Shown piece by piece: positions 11,820 through 24,179 of a stretch of DNA of 64,000 bases. Source of the DNA: Lutjanus erythropterus. Taxonomy: Eukaryota > Chordata > Actinopteri > Lutjaniformes > Lutjanidae. The notes under the pieces were generated by a model. It did not search any database, had not been told where the DNA came from, and saw only the letters and a program-made list of their open reading frames with translations. Location of the stretch: NCBI GenBank assembly GCA_020091685.1, contig CM034603.1, forward strand, positions 28,550,298 to 28,614,297, given 5' to 3'. A program made the position numbers and the translations under genes. The stretch's first letter is position 1; every line of letters begins with the position of its first letter.

Positions 11820-13951
11820 AAGAAATGTACACATTCAACTGTTCAGTTATTTAAAGTTCAATCAAAGTCATTTATCTTTGATATGCAATGAAAAACATGT
11901 ACCTCCAAATTTTGTGATTTTTAAGTTCTTAGACAAACTGAAAGATTAAAGTTTCTGACCCAAGACTAAATTTCAACCCTTCTAGATCACATCCACTTTG
12001 TGTACCTATTTAGCAATATATGCCAAAAAAAAGGCAAAAAAGGCTGATTTGTTTCAAATAATCTTTATGTGGAAAAATAATTAAATTGTTTTAATTCTTG
12101 TCACTGAAAATGATTTAATAATTTGTCTTTTTTTTCATAATAATCAAAGAAGAAATTGCCTTCTTTAGCTGGGAGTAGGGCAGATTCATTTGGAGGATGG
12201 GGATGGGGAGACGGGGCTGCTGAGGCTGAAGCTGAATCTGCACCGCTGGGACCAGGCACCAGCGGCAGCAGGGACAACTGATTTAGCGTGAATAGTTTGC
12301 TAAAAGTTTGCCTGCACTGATTAAATGTCGGATAAAAGAGGAGTGAAAAGTAAACACTCTGAATTTTATATGTCAGGTTATCAGTAACCTGCAGTGACAA
12401 ACACCCGATACGTGTAAAGGGGTGGGCGTCCCTGCCGCTGTGTCTCTCTGCTGTCATCTACTAAAGGTAAACAAAAACAAAGTAAATATTGTGGGGTGAA
12501 AAGTGTACATTTTCCCTCTGACATGTACGTACGATAGTTTACCACTTAATTTAATTACATTTACACCTCTGTCTGTGTGGTTCACGAGTCTTTGTGAAGT
12601 GTAGCTGGACTTTAATTAGCTAAATATAAATAAATAACTTGTCACACATGCGTTGCCCCTGTTATATAGGCTACCTGAGAAAAGTGAGGCATTACCTTTG
12701 TCCTACTTTCAGTTTCCATAACAGGCTAATCTCATACATCTTGTTTGAACATGGCTATAAAAGGAATAGAATGAAACAGATGAGGCAGATTTTAAAGTTT
12801 TATAAGCTTAGAATCAACATGTCAAGCAGCAGAACTTAAACTAGAACAGGTTGTCGCGACCCCCCAGAATAATCAGGTTGGCGTTTGCCACACCCGCAAA
12901 CATTCAATGTTGCAGAAAATCAGGCAGATATTTCCAAAGCCTGGTGGGAGCTGTTGGATCCCCTGTCGGCCCAAGTGCATCAGATGTAATGTAAAAATCA
13001 TTCTGAGGTTCAGACTGGGATAATAATTCAGGCCAGGACTCTAATCTCCACATTCGTTCAAAAATACAAAGAGCCAAGTGTCTTCAGTTTCAAGAGTTAG
13101 TCAAATGCACTTCCATAAAAGGAATAAATATTCATATCTATAATGTTCGTGCACTTTTGGGGTGTTTGTTTTGCACCTGGCATTTCCTCAGAGCTCTGCC
13201 TGGACTTGTGTTTATCATCAGGTAGGTCTGAGTACCTGGAGATACATCCACCTGGCAGAAAAAGAGTATAAAAGTCTAATTTTCCAGATTACTTTCATGC
13301 ATATGCATCTCCCGCTTTCCTACAGAGCATGATTAAGTTTTTTAAAACATAATCAGCTTGCAAAGATAGTTGTGATGTGAAGTGCTGAGTGCAGCCATGC
13401 TTTTTTTTACTTAAACACCCTCGTTTGTGAAGATATCCGCAATTTACAGCATTTAGAAACATTTTTTTCTTTTTAATTTGCTCAACTTTTCTCTTTTTCC
13501 TATGCTGTCCACTTTTCGCCACACTGCTTGACAACGTGCACCCCATACACTGACTGTGTATTGTGTTAACGCATGCAGCCCGTGCAGTTAAATATTGTCA
13601 TAATCAGCAGTGCTGCATGCAACCAATTGTGTTTGATGACAGACGTCAGGTTAGAAGCAGACAGGGGTGCTGCCGGTCTACAGTTCTGAGGGACTGTCGC
13701 TGCCCATTGGTTTGCTTTGATTTACCCATTTTATTTTTAACACTGGCCTGACACACCAGGTCAGTCAGCTTGCCAGGCCACCGGGAATCCTCCCAGTGCT
13801 CTCAATGTCCAATCTGCCACTGACCGTTCCCCCGGTCTGAAATAAAGTCCTCATTTCTGATCATAGTGCTGGACTGAGTAGTTTGTTAAGTTTGTAATTT
13901 TATGTCACAAAATGCTAATGCTACTTTTTTTTTCTGTTCAGAACGTGGTGT

Positions 13952-14345
13952 CAGTGTTGGGAACTTCTTACTTCTTACTGAGAAAAGTAATTCAATGAAA
14001 ACCACTTGGCGTTTCCCCATCCTTATATTCATACAGCCTACAGTACATCATGTTTCAACATGCAGCAAATGAACCACAAGCCAATACACTATAAAAGTTC
14101 ACGGGTTTTTCAAATCAAGCAGACTCACCCAGACAATGTTCTCTATAGTTCACTCTTCTATAACTCAGGGGAAGTTTTTTAAAACGTGTCAGACTGTTGG
14201 TTCCTCTGATGAGACTTCCGAGGCTCAAAAGCCTCTCCACAGGAGCACTATAGTCTGGATGTTGTTGGAGTTTTGACTCAAAGAAAAACACGTCCATCTC
14301 GAGACCAAACATGAGATGGTGTCCGCCGAGACCGTAGGCTGTGTC
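13952..14345 (-). pseudogene. hAT transposase C-terminal remnant with 3' terminal inverted repeat
   Basis: The minus-strand frame 14115-14340 reads ...FFFESKLQQHPDYSAPVERL followed by LSLGSLIRGTNSL. This matches the C-terminal hAT dimerisation domain, whose hallmark is 'SSAPVERLFSxxGxI'. The frame ends about 160 bases before 13952, where the plus strand reads CAGTGTTGGGAACTTCTTAC, a typical hAT terminal inverted repeat ('CAGTGTTGGGAAxxxTTAC'). So the 3' end of the element, seen on the minus strand, looks preserved. The upstream catalytic part (DDE residues and the BED zinc finger) is not recognisable, and the second inverted repeat was not found. I treat it as a dead, 5'-decayed autonomous hAT copy. 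Confidence 0.6.
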
Positions 14346-14822
14346 TGTCCTCCTGTCTCAAATGCATAAAATTCACCCTCAGACTCTCCTCCACTGACAG
14401 GTGCGGGTGGCAGTCCTTCTTGTAGTGGTGAAAATGCAGTAAAATCATAATGTAACAGACTACCGATTTACAATTGTAACCAAATAACACAACACCTTGC
14501 TTGTTACAACAAAAAGTCATCTAAGTACTCTCATGTGTTCCCCTCAGCACTTGTAATTAGTCATTTTTGTGCTGGTTTATAGCTTTAACAATTAGTGAAG
14601 TGGTTGATTCCTGCTTCAAATTTTGACTCCTTGTTGATTATGTTGAATGTCATTAAGTGGCTGATGTCACTGAGAGCGCGCTGCTCGCCACAATATTTTA
14701 TTTTATTCTCCACAACCATCTGGCAACCCTTGAAAATTATCCTGTGACCTTCATGTTGAGAGCCACTACAACGCTGTTGTATTATTTGCATATTTTTTAC
14801 ACATTATCAATGTTTTCTGTGA

Positions 14823-15011
14823 TTAAAACTTATCCTGTATGATGAGAATGTGTACAGTCAGGGTATGAAGTGTTATGTAGCAACATGTGATGTACGCTGT
14901 AGATATAGTGCTGCTAGTGCCATGATTTTCATCCTCAGGGTCAAAGTTCAATGATTTCATCTTTTCCCTCTGAGCCGCCCGCTTACTGTTCGCCATCTGC
15001 ACTCCAGTCAT
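14823..15011 (-). other. Unrecognised short ORF with a CpG-rich 5' flank
   Basis: A minus-strand frame starts ATGACTGGAGTGCAGATGGC and reads MTGVQMANSKRAAQREKMKS then LNFDPEDENHG, after which it turns hydrophobic and composition-poor up to the stop. The first 31 residues look more protein-like (basic, then acidic) than the other short frames here. The flank 14960-15140 is unusually rich in CpG for this window. It could be a first coding exon, a broken retrocopy, or the first exon of the hAT transposase whose C-terminus lies 500 bases downstream on the same strand. I see no good GT donor right after the protein-like part. I do not recognise the protein. Confidence 0.25.
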
Positions 15012-17050
15012 GCTCAGCGCAGTTCGCTGCTGCTGAAACCGAATCCTGTGCGGCCTCAGACTGAGTGATGACGAGGAAGAGGAGGCAGCATCTCTGTAAT
15101 TTCACCCTCCTCCTTCACGTCCGCGCGAGTTTGTCTTACCCTCACCCTTTTCTCTGTTTGTGTCGATCTCTTTCTTCTCCTCACTCGATTGAAACACAAC
15201 CCCGAAAAAAAGTGCCTGTGAGCATGTATCTATTTGAGTTTTGGGTGTTTGCTCAAATAATTGTGAGTGTATCTGTGCTCTGCCTGTGTACTCGTAGCTA
15301 CGGATGTGCTGAGAAGTTGCCAAATCGACAAAAAAAGGGAAACTTCAAAAGCATCTTCCAGAAAAGTCAACAACTGTGAAAGTCATTGTGCGAGAAAAAC
15401 TCCTCCTCTGCTGCTGCTGTCAACATCGTGGACTTCAAGGGGAACACAGCAGGGGCGCAGAGAGAGGCACTTTAATTGGACACAGTCTGAGATTTTCAAT
15501 TTGCATAGAAACCTGTGCAGGCAGGTACACATATATACACACATTTGCACACATGCATTCAAACACACACTTTGACATACAGACTGAATGTTGCCACTTA
15601 AACTGAGCTGATTATTCCTCATGTTTTCTGATTATAGCAGATCAAATAATTCTTCTCAGTGCTTTTTTAGTGTTACAAACTTTAGTAAAGGTTTCTTTTG
15701 TCTCAGATTTGAAGCGTGTATTTGATTTTCTCTTGTCAGACAGACACTGAGCATGCAGAATAAATAACAAATTTAACAATCTTGGACCGATCTGCTTACT
15801 ATTCCAGTTGCATAAACTCAAAAAGGGTGTCAAAACATCTTTTCACTTAGGGAAACAGTATTACAAATGTAGTCAGAGGTGCACAGTGTGAGGATTTGCA
15901 TTTTTTTAATATAACATAACGTAACTCATAATGTACCTGGATTAATTGCAAACTCTGGCGCAATGATTTAGAGGGGGAAAATGGGAGAGTTGGGGGAAGA
16001 AAGAAGAGAGGGAACCAATCTCTGAGCAAGAGGGGGATTAAATCTGCAGGCCACAAAAAGAAATGACATACCTCCGGATATAACACACTGAGCCACAAGC
16101 AGGCAGATAAAACATTCAGGAGTGGGCTGTGCTGTCTGACAGGCAGAGACAGTCACTGGCAGCTCAGAAGAGCAAGAGCTGAAAAGTGGTGTAGCCTACT
16201 GTCCTTCACTCAGTGAGTAAAGGCTGAGCACAGTCTGATCCAATTTCGTTCCCTCTGTGCCGTCTCAACAATCGAGCATTTCTATCTTTTTTTTATTTAG
16301 CTTGCACTTTTCTTTAGGACAGTTATGAAGTGCTTTAGCCAAGAGGAAATGAATACAATAAATAATAATAGTAATAAAAGCAAACAGCTATGTAAGCATA
16401 GCAACAAACGTCAAAAGAAAACCTTATAAGAGACCAAGAAAATGAATAAAAGCTCATTACGTACAGAGAGAGAAACTCTATTAAAGAGTGTTTGAACAAT
16501 ATACATTCAAGCCATGATGCTGATTTAGCAGCTTAAACTCTTTTGGCAGATGTAGTCAGGACTTTTGAACAGCTATAGTGGGTTTGTTTGCCTCGTAACT
16601 TTACAAATATAACACACTAATGTATGTGATATAGTGCAGTGGGTCATGGGCTCACTTGCTGCTTTATGGATATGATAAAAACAAATATGTATAATTTTCT
16701 CTGTAGAACAAAAGGGCAGCTGCAAATTCTGTGAAAACGAGCACAGAGAGTTGAACAAATACAAAACTGAGTGTGTGTCTCCTCAGTATTTGTCCTCAGA
16801 TTGGCTAGACAGAAAGCAATGTCAAGGACTCACACTTGGATTTTAAAGCTGACATATTTTTATCAGTACTGACTAAGAAGAGGTCATCTAAAAAGGAGGA
16901 AAAAGCTGCAGCAAATACAAAAAAATCTTCCATCCACTGAACAGTAGAGCCTATACTGAAGATAATTTGACAATTACATATTTAAAATCATGCCTATTAT
17001 TATACAGTTTGTGTATCAAACTAGTCCATGCTGTTGCTTTTGTGGCACTG
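15012..17050. other. Non-genic stretch
   Basis: After the CpG-rich segment (to about 15140), the rest is ordinary AT-rich sequence with a short imperfect CA tract near 15530-15570. No recognised gene or element. Confidence 0.5.
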
Positions 17051-17094
17051 TCAAATAAAAAACTCAGACTTAAGAGACATGAAGATATGTTCTA

Positions 17095-17520
17095 ATACCC
17101 ATAATAACACACTGTTTAGTATGTCAGAAAAAGGTTCAGTATGACCCAGTACACAGCCAACTGTGTCAAATGCAGTATGACAAAAATACCAGGATGTCTT
17201 ACTGCATCTGGTCACATTTTGCATGCAAGCCAGCATGCTTTTCTGGTTATTCTGACCCACAATCCTCTGCACTGAGGAAGATGTGGCACATCAACTGAGT
17301 TGAGAGAGCACACACAAACGACAGCTCATTGAAGCTGCTGTCCAAATCGCATGCTTTTCTTTGTACTTCAGATTTTGTGCTACAGACTGCAACAGATCTA
17401 TGAGCAAGACGGTCAAAGTTCAAGGTGCAATCTTACAGCAAAGTATACAGCACATAACAGTACGTATTTTGTATGCAAAGTACAAAGCGAGGAACGTGAT
17501 GATGCTGAACTCGCAACATT
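17095..17520. mobile_element. Probable DNA-transposon relic
   Basis: The block contains TAGTATGTCAGAAAAAGGTT, AGTATGACAAAAATACCAGG, TGGTTATTCTGACCCACAAT, and CAAATCGCATGCTTTTCTTT. This set recalls a family of teleost DNA transposon relics whose ends read 'TCCGAAATCGCATACT' and whose interior carries 'ACCAGGATGTCCTACTGCAT'. The boundaries are not clear and no transposase frame is recognisable. The frame at 17351-17707 has no hallmark I know. Confidence 0.4.
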
Positions 17521-20500
17521 TCTTCAAGACTGGCATATAAACATAATGCAAACATTGGCTGTTAAGCAGCAGCTAATAAAGGTAGTTAATTGTATGACAT
17601 TACTGACAGTGTTAATATGTTTGCTGTTTGTTGAACAAAAGAAATTCCTCTGGGGAAGACTGTGGATTTCCTTGTTTCGTTGTTTGTTTCTTTCTTGTTT
17701 CACATAGCTCATCAAACGATCTTATTTCACTGTTTATTAATTCAGAGTTTTTCTTATGTTGCATACTCGTCGGACAATATTTGGAACGTAACAGTATTTT
17801 TTTCTTTCTGTGTTGACAGAGTTCTGTTTAATAATGTAAAAAGTTTGGGCCAGTTACATTTTTGTACTGTGATATTTAATAAACCAACAGACTAAACTAA
17901 CTGGATGCAGTCATTTTCCAGCTGTTTGATGCAGGTTTTACTTCTATAATTCTCTTTGATATATACAATCAGCCTAAACGGTGCAAACTACTTCACATAA
18001 GAAAAATGCATTGTAAACACATGTAAACACCCACACGAAGCCCATCTCCTAGAGGGGTTTCTCTTGAGCTTTTATTGCTGTTAATAATGCTTTTTTCCCT
18101 GACACACACACTTTTCTTTGCACTTATGTGCTTGTAAGGACTTTCACTTAATGATTTTGTTGCTGATAATGCTGATCTTGAGAAGAACTTTCATTGAAAC
18201 AAAGCCTAACATTAAAAAGCTCATTTGAGAATAAAAATCAATAATGTTGATGACACCTAATGTTTATATATTTAAAAATAAAAAGTAAAATCCCCAACAA
18301 GTCTGATAAAGTGACTATGACTGTGAATGAGCTTGTTTCATTTTCCTGCAAATGTTACCACAAAATAACTTTAAAGACGCAATAATTTCATAATATTTCC
18401 ACACAAAGGAGTGAAAACCTTTGGCTAAATCTGAAGATAATCCCAAGTCTTCATCCTTCACAATCCCCTGTGAAAGTCAGGATGAAATAAATAAGGAAAA
18501 AAATAAAACTGCATGAGGCACATTCTTACTGATGCAGTCACTGCTTTTGCCTGCACTAACAATCTATTCATAGTCTTTTTTCAAATGGAAATTGGTTTAA
18601 TTAAAGAGAAATGAGTCCGCTGTGGAAAAGACCTTGACTGTATTGGGCTGGTCACCTAATTTGCTTTTGTGTCTCTTGTAGACAGCCGATGTTGAGAAAA
18701 AATAAATAAATAAATAAAGTAAATAAAGTGATGAAATAGAGGGAATTGTGGAGGCGCAGTTATTAGTTAGATTTTCTTCTCTGTTTAAACACACACCTTT
18801 TGGCCTGTTGTCAAAAATGAATTAAATTAACACACCAGAATGAAAGAACCGGAAAAAGCTAAAAACAGCGCTACTGTGAAGACTTACAAAAGCAGGTAAC
18901 CTTTGGCAGAGCAACACGTCCATGACAAAGACAGTCATTCAGCTACATGCCGATTGGTAAAATACAAAGTCTCTGCTGTAACCCAGCTGTTCCTCACCTG
19001 TCCACCAGGAGCCCTCAGTGAGTTTCTCTGACCTGCACTTGCCATCATTACTGCTCCCTGCCTTGTCAGCTGAAGCATTTTATCCAATCTGTTAGTGTGT
19101 CTGAATTTTATAATATAGCCTTAAAGGTGAGGTTTGTTTTTCGCTTTTTATACTGATGTTAACGTGGTCGGCGTGGACAGAACAGAGCCGGTAAATATGA
19201 CCTTCTTTCTACAACAAAGACGTGGAAGAATGAGAGACTGCACATGAACATGACCATCACTGCCAATTATTTCAAATCTGAAACCACCACAGCAAAATAT
19301 GTCTATTTCCAAGGTTTTATTCATTTGTTTTGCATTGCAGCCGAACTCAGTAGTGATCTTTACAACTTACCAACAAAACAGAGTTCACTGACACTGACAT
19401 GTGGCCATGAATTGGGTTTCCTGACATTTATATGTAACTGGTTTTGACACCGGGAAATACACAAAGCCTGAAGGCACACAAAAGCCTTGACACTTGGTTG
19501 TAACGTTACCTCAAGGTAGCATTTGTTGGCAAAATTCACAACAACGGGTCTGTAGAGGTATTTATCTAAGAGACATGTTTGCATGCAGCAGCGTCGATGT
19601 TTGCAGCGTGTTTGGAATGAGGATCATCAAAAATGTACTTGATGAGAAATGTTAGTCAATACAGTATCTAACTTAAGGTACAATTTTAACCAAAAATCCA
19701 TCATACCTGCCACCAGATGGCAACTGTAAATCCACGTTTCAGTGGCTGGATTTAAGTTGTTTCTGTGAATTGCTTCAGTCTGTTTTCTTCTCTTCTCTTT
19801 AGCTGCAGTCTGTAAAATGATACCTCCATATTCTTGTTGAATCTGTTTTTTTTCCATTGGGTCTTAGTTGTCATTGTTATTGTATATCAACACCAACACA
19901 GACATTTTAATACTTCTTGTATAATCTTCATAAAAAGAGACAAAGGTATATTTGCTGTTTTAAGCTTTCACTTTGGCTTTAAACAGCAAATAATCAGGTA
20001 GCAGGGAGCGGTTTTAATTGAAGGTTAATGCACCAAATGTGCCGTCTGATTGCTCAGTTGCATAAGGTTGATAATGTCAGAGCCCCAAACTGAATGCTGT
20101 TGTGTTCATATCATATCAGCATGTGCTTTTTTTTTTTTTTGACTGTAAATATATTTCAATTCAGCATGACACAGCCTAAATAACATTTTGCAGGACTAAA
20201 ACACTGTTAAGAGTAGCACTGCTGACAACTGGGACACAGACTGTGTCAACTTATAGACCAATTTAATGACAACCTTTTTTTAGCTACGGGAGTACAGTAA
20301 ACGCAGTTGTTACCGATGATACTAACTGAGGTCCTGTCACATTTAGTGTATCAGAGCCTTTCCAGTGAGCCAACATGTACAATAGCAGCAGCCTGACTCT
20401 GTTTGACACCTGTGTTTAGCTTGTCAATTAATGTAAAAATGGCTGCAGGGTAAAATGTATATTATACAGACATTAACACAAAGCAATATAAACAAATGTT

Positions 20501-21628
20501 AGAATATGATACTGCTTTTTTTCAGTGCGAGTATTGTATATGGTTGTGTGCTTGTGTGAAAGTGTGGCATGTAAGTGTGTGTAAGTGTTAATTCATATAT
20601 GACTAAATGTGACGAGAGGAATGTGCAGGTATGTGCACACTTCTCATGTCTAAACCAAAGAAGGGAATCAGAGTCAGATTAAGGCAGGTCATGACTTGGT
20701 TTGACAAAATTATCTTAACTTCACATCCACTTATTTGCTTTTTTCCAGAGTTTTAACTGAATCTTCTACATTGGTGGATGGAGTTTTCTCAGCACTGACC
20801 AAAGAAATGGTTGTAGTTGAAAATACCATCACCTACATATCATCAGGTATCAGTTTAAAGTGTGAATTGTGCTGCCTCCCGGAGTTTGTATATATATGGT
20901 TTGATTTGTTGGAGTTATGTTTATGTAAAAGCAGCCCTTTACTAATTTGTCATTTTAGGATAACATCATTTATATCTGCCAGAAACTACAGGGGAAAAAA
21001 ATGCTTAAAGTCTTGCTGTGGCTGTGAGTAAAACCATCGAGCTGTTAAAAATAGATATGTGGAATTGCCATGAAGGCCACCTCTTTAAGAGCTGACAAGG
21101 AGGCTGTTTTGAGCCAAGACTACTTAACAAGCACAGAGTTGCCAGCTCTCGCTCATCTGGCATAACATTCATACTTCCAGTGTCAATCTGAGACTCCCAT
21201 TCCTCTTCAGTAAATGTGACTCCAAGGAACAGATTTTGGATTTAATTTTGGTAAAATATGAAATTGCTGTTGGCAACCACTGCCAAAAAAATTCCATCTT
21301 TGTAAGACAAATGAGCAGTGATTAATTTTATCTCTTCCCATTTACATCTGCCTCTCATACATTACTAGACTTAATTTTATCCAGCAAAGTAACTGTATAA
21401 GTTTGAATGTGACCAGAATTACATTTTTGATGCAGCCACACCAAGAATTAGTCTCCAATCAAATACATATACAATAAATAAGTGTATCAAACAAGCATGA
21501 AAATACAGCAAATATATTTTTTGCTATGATATGTAGCACATTAGTCCCTTCCATCCAGGTTCAGCCCGATGATTTCACAAATTACTTATGATTGTTTATA
21601 TTTATGGAATCGTATGTGTGAATATGGA

Positions 21629-21664
<36 letters not shown>

Positions 21665-22080
21665 GAAGCGAGAAAGTGAGAGGATGTGTTTTTAATGTAG
21701 CATTGCTGTTCCTGAGGTTGCATTCACTTTATTCATTTCACATGCAAATGAGTTCCATCATCACGACGCTGTGGAATTTAAATTACATTCACATGATTAG
21801 TGTCATTACATTTAAATCTTTATCTTCCGTGCCTTGTCTACAGTATGTACTCATATTCTGATCACACCAAGTACCTTAACTCCCTGAAGAAAATATTATT
21901 TTCCCCTCTGGGTAACACTTAACCCCTCATATATAACATTTATGTAAGTGATAATGTACAGTGAGCATGTCATTATTGGGAAATTAACCCTGTCAGGGTG
22001 ATGCGGGACGCAGATACAAATCAGAGGGCTCTTGAATCACCCACACGGATTGTATATCTATATTTACATATGTATGTATG
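17521..22080. other. Non-genic stretch
   Basis: AT-rich sequence without recognisable exons. Simple repeats include an AAAT tract at 18700-18730, poly-T at 20128-20141, and a TG/AG compound tract at 21630-21662. The segment around 21000-21300 has no hallmark. Nothing else supported. Confidence 0.5.
21630..21662. repeat. Compound (TG)n(AG)n microsatellite
   Basis: About eleven TG units run directly into about six AG units. It is a typical vertebrate compound dinucleotide repeat, likely polymorphic. Confidence 0.9.
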
Positions 22081-22085
22081 TATAT

Positions 22086-22178
<93 letters not shown>
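22086..22178. repeat. (GATA)n microsatellite, about 23 units
   Basis: About 93 bases of uninterrupted GATA/TAGA repeat, preceded by TATGTATGTATATTA and ended by TGG. It is the longest pure tetranucleotide array in the window. Its length and purity make length variation between individuals likely. Each unit contains a GATA motif, but that alone is not evidence of regulation. Confidence 0.97.
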
Positions 22179-22554
22179 GGTAAATAGTTACAGTAAGTAG
22201 AAAAAATATAAAGAAATATACTACTAGTACTGCACATCAAGAATCATAAATAGAAAACTGACAATAAAATTTGAACTTGAATCACCATCTTGCAGTTATA
22301 TGGCTCCGCCAACCAGTAAAATTTACTTCCATGTCTGTCCAGGCTCATATAATAAATGTAGTGAACTGAAGGAATTCAAATGTTTTATTATTAAATGAAA
22401 ATTCTCTAACTATTATCTTCTTTGGCAAAATGGAAGTTATCTTTATACTGCACTGACATGTGTAATTCCAGTGAATGATTTCTGGTTTGAAACATGCCGT
22501 CTCCACTTAGAGACTATGTTCACAGAGGAGTACAGAGGACTGATAGAGAGCTGA

Positions 22555-22815
22555 ACATGATGACGTCACAGTAAAGTCGACCTTTGACCTTTTGGATATA
22601 AAATGCCACCACTTCATCATTTTATCCTACTAGATATTTGTGTGAGATTTTGTCAGAATTAGTTTGTGAAATCTTGAGTTACAGCCAAAAATATGATGTG
22701 TGAGGTCATAGTGACCTTGACCTTTGACCTTTGACTACCAAAAATTAGTTAGTTCATAAGTTTGAAGGAATTCTTTCAAGGAATTCTTGAACTATCACAT
22801 TCATAAGAATTGGGG
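22555..22815 (+). repeat. Interspersed repeat carrying stacked TGACCTTTGACCT motifs
   Basis: The segment has the features of a repeat seen very often in fish genomes: TCGACCTTTGACCTTTTGGA, then TTTTGTCAGAATTAGTTTGT, then GTGACCTTGACCTTTGACCT, then GAAGGAATTCTTTCAAGGAA and 'GAGACGGACAACC'. It is non-coding. At 22712-22735 the reverse strand holds AAAGGTCAAAGGTCAAGGTC, i.e. overlapping AGGTCA half-sites in DR1 and DR0 spacing, a known binding arrangement for nuclear receptors such as HNF4 and RXR partners. Whether it is bound is unknown. Confidence 0.75.
22712..22735 (-). promoter_or_regulatory. Array of nuclear-receptor half-sites (DR1 plus DR0)
   Basis: The minus strand reads GTCAAAGGTCAAAGGTCAAG followed by GTCAC. 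AGGTCA-A-AGGTCA is a perfect direct repeat with 1-bp spacing (DR1), and AGGTCA-AGGTCA overlaps it as DR0. TCAAGGTCA also matches the extended monomer site used by ERR/SF-1-type receptors. The array sits inside a dispersed repeat, so many copies exist in the genome and function cannot be assumed. Confidence 0.5.
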
Positions 22816-24179
22816 TGAGAGACGGACAACCTGGAAAGATAATGAAGCCAAAAAATCTAATAAAAACATGTATAATATGTTATGTAAAAGTACAGATTTT
22901 GGGCAAAGAATTTACCAGGGAATATTCAAAAGTTCACACCGTGAAGTATAAGAATATTTGAAATGTGCAAGATACTGAATTTAAAGGAAAAGACGTGTGT
23001 TAATGTAACTTATTTAGTCAGATGGCACAGACCAGCTGCAGTCAGGAACACACTGAGGCAGCCATCTGCGGCGCCATCTTGAATCTCCTTTGTCAGTCAT
23101 GTCACTCTAACTGATGCAAAAGTAGTCCTCATGCTTTTTATACATGCACGGTATATATGAACTTTATTTTCAATCATCACTCGCCATTGCTCCAACTTGT
23201 TTGCTCCAGTCAGCATCTGTCTAACATTTGTTTTTATCTTTCCATAACCACCCATCTGCACTCGCTTTTTGTCCCCTTCTGTGTTAACTTTCTCGACTAA
23301 AAATATTCAGCCTGAACATCAAAGTACTTTGATTCAGTTGTTCCCCACTTTGTTTTGCGCTGACAAATAGTTAGTGACAGGCCCCTCTCTCCTGGTGCTG
23401 GCGTGGCACTAAAAAGCAGTGAAATGAAGTGTGGAGACACCTGAGATTACTTCGGTAGCCAGCTCACTAGATCTTTAATTAGAAGACAGAAAAAAACGTT
23501 TTCATGTTTAATTAAGTAAAGAAATGAATGTTTCCTCTCTCATTTGGAGGCTGAATGTTTTCCCTTGCCAATTAAACTGCTGACATTAGACGTTCAGACC
23601 GTGCTCCCGTTTCTAGAAATTTCTCCTGAAAGTGTTATAATCTTCAGACCTGATATCTTTTGACGTAAACTGCCGCCCACACATCTGTCAGTCCTGATCA
23701 CCTGCAACCGGAGATACAACCTTTGTGGGTCATTCCTGAAAGATGACCTCTCAACTTAAATCAAATCATCTCCTCTGTGGCTTTGCATCCGCCCACATTA
23801 TAAGTTGATAGTTTGATGATAATAAAATAACATATTACACTGTACATTAAGATAAACATTGCTAATAGGGATCAGTATTGTGCTGCAGTTTGAGTGTATA
23901 ATATCTAAATGCTCAGGCACGAATCAATGTTCAGATGTTAGATATGGTTCTTTTGAATCTAATCCTTTCAGCGTGTGGTTGTGAAAATTTGGAAAAGCTG
24001 TGACAGAAGGTACATGGAATCTATTAGGCTACAGTTTTGTTTTAAAACAGGTGAAAAAACTTTATTTAAAGAAATGGAAAGAGGAGAGATTCATGCATGT
24101 TCAATTAGTAGGATGAGTAATGCTGTATCTTCTCGGCATTGCAGTTTTAGAAGACCATAGACTTCCTGTACCTGGGATT
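22816..24179. other. Non-genic stretch
   Basis: No recognisable gene. The block 23380-23720 is less AT-rich, contains TTTAATTAGAAGACAG and CCAATTAAACTGCTGACATT, and looks like a candidate conserved non-coding element by texture. No splice-consistent open frame is visible. Confidence 0.45.

Larger units (their letters stand above)
7077..13951. other. Long non-genic stretch with scattered simple repeats
   Basis: No recognisable coding exon. Items seen: TTGCATTGTGGGTAA near 7419-7434, a phrase common at the edges of fish DNA-transposon relics; a GGATGGAT tract at 7545-7560; a (CA)n tract near 9026-9050; a pyrimidine-rich stretch 9240-9480; a repeat-like segment ending GAACTGTCTCTTTAA at 10607-10621; TGTCATG units at 11796-11819; and a proline/serine/alanine-rich chance-like frame on the minus strand at 12101-12457. 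The block 8430-8580 is a possible conserved non-coding element by texture only. Confidence 0.5.

Noticed and set aside
12101..12457. 118-codon minus-strand frame with a Pro/Ser/Ala-rich middle (PGPSGADSASASAAPSP)
   Set aside because: No domain or family recognised. The middle is low-complexity, produced by GGGGATGGGG-type DNA, and the rest has ordinary non-coding composition.
13295..13546. Minus-strand frame starting MGCTLSSSVAKSGQHRKKRK, like a myristoylated and palmitoylated N-terminus
   Set aside because: The MGC..S start followed by a basic stretch is attractive, but the frame soon becomes Lys-rich from A-runs, no convincing GT donor follows, and no known protein matches from memory.
17351..17707. 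118-codon frame with a hydrophobic C-terminus
   Set aside because: It crosses a probable DNA-transposon relic and T-rich DNA. The hydrophobic part is what T-rich sequence encodes by chance.
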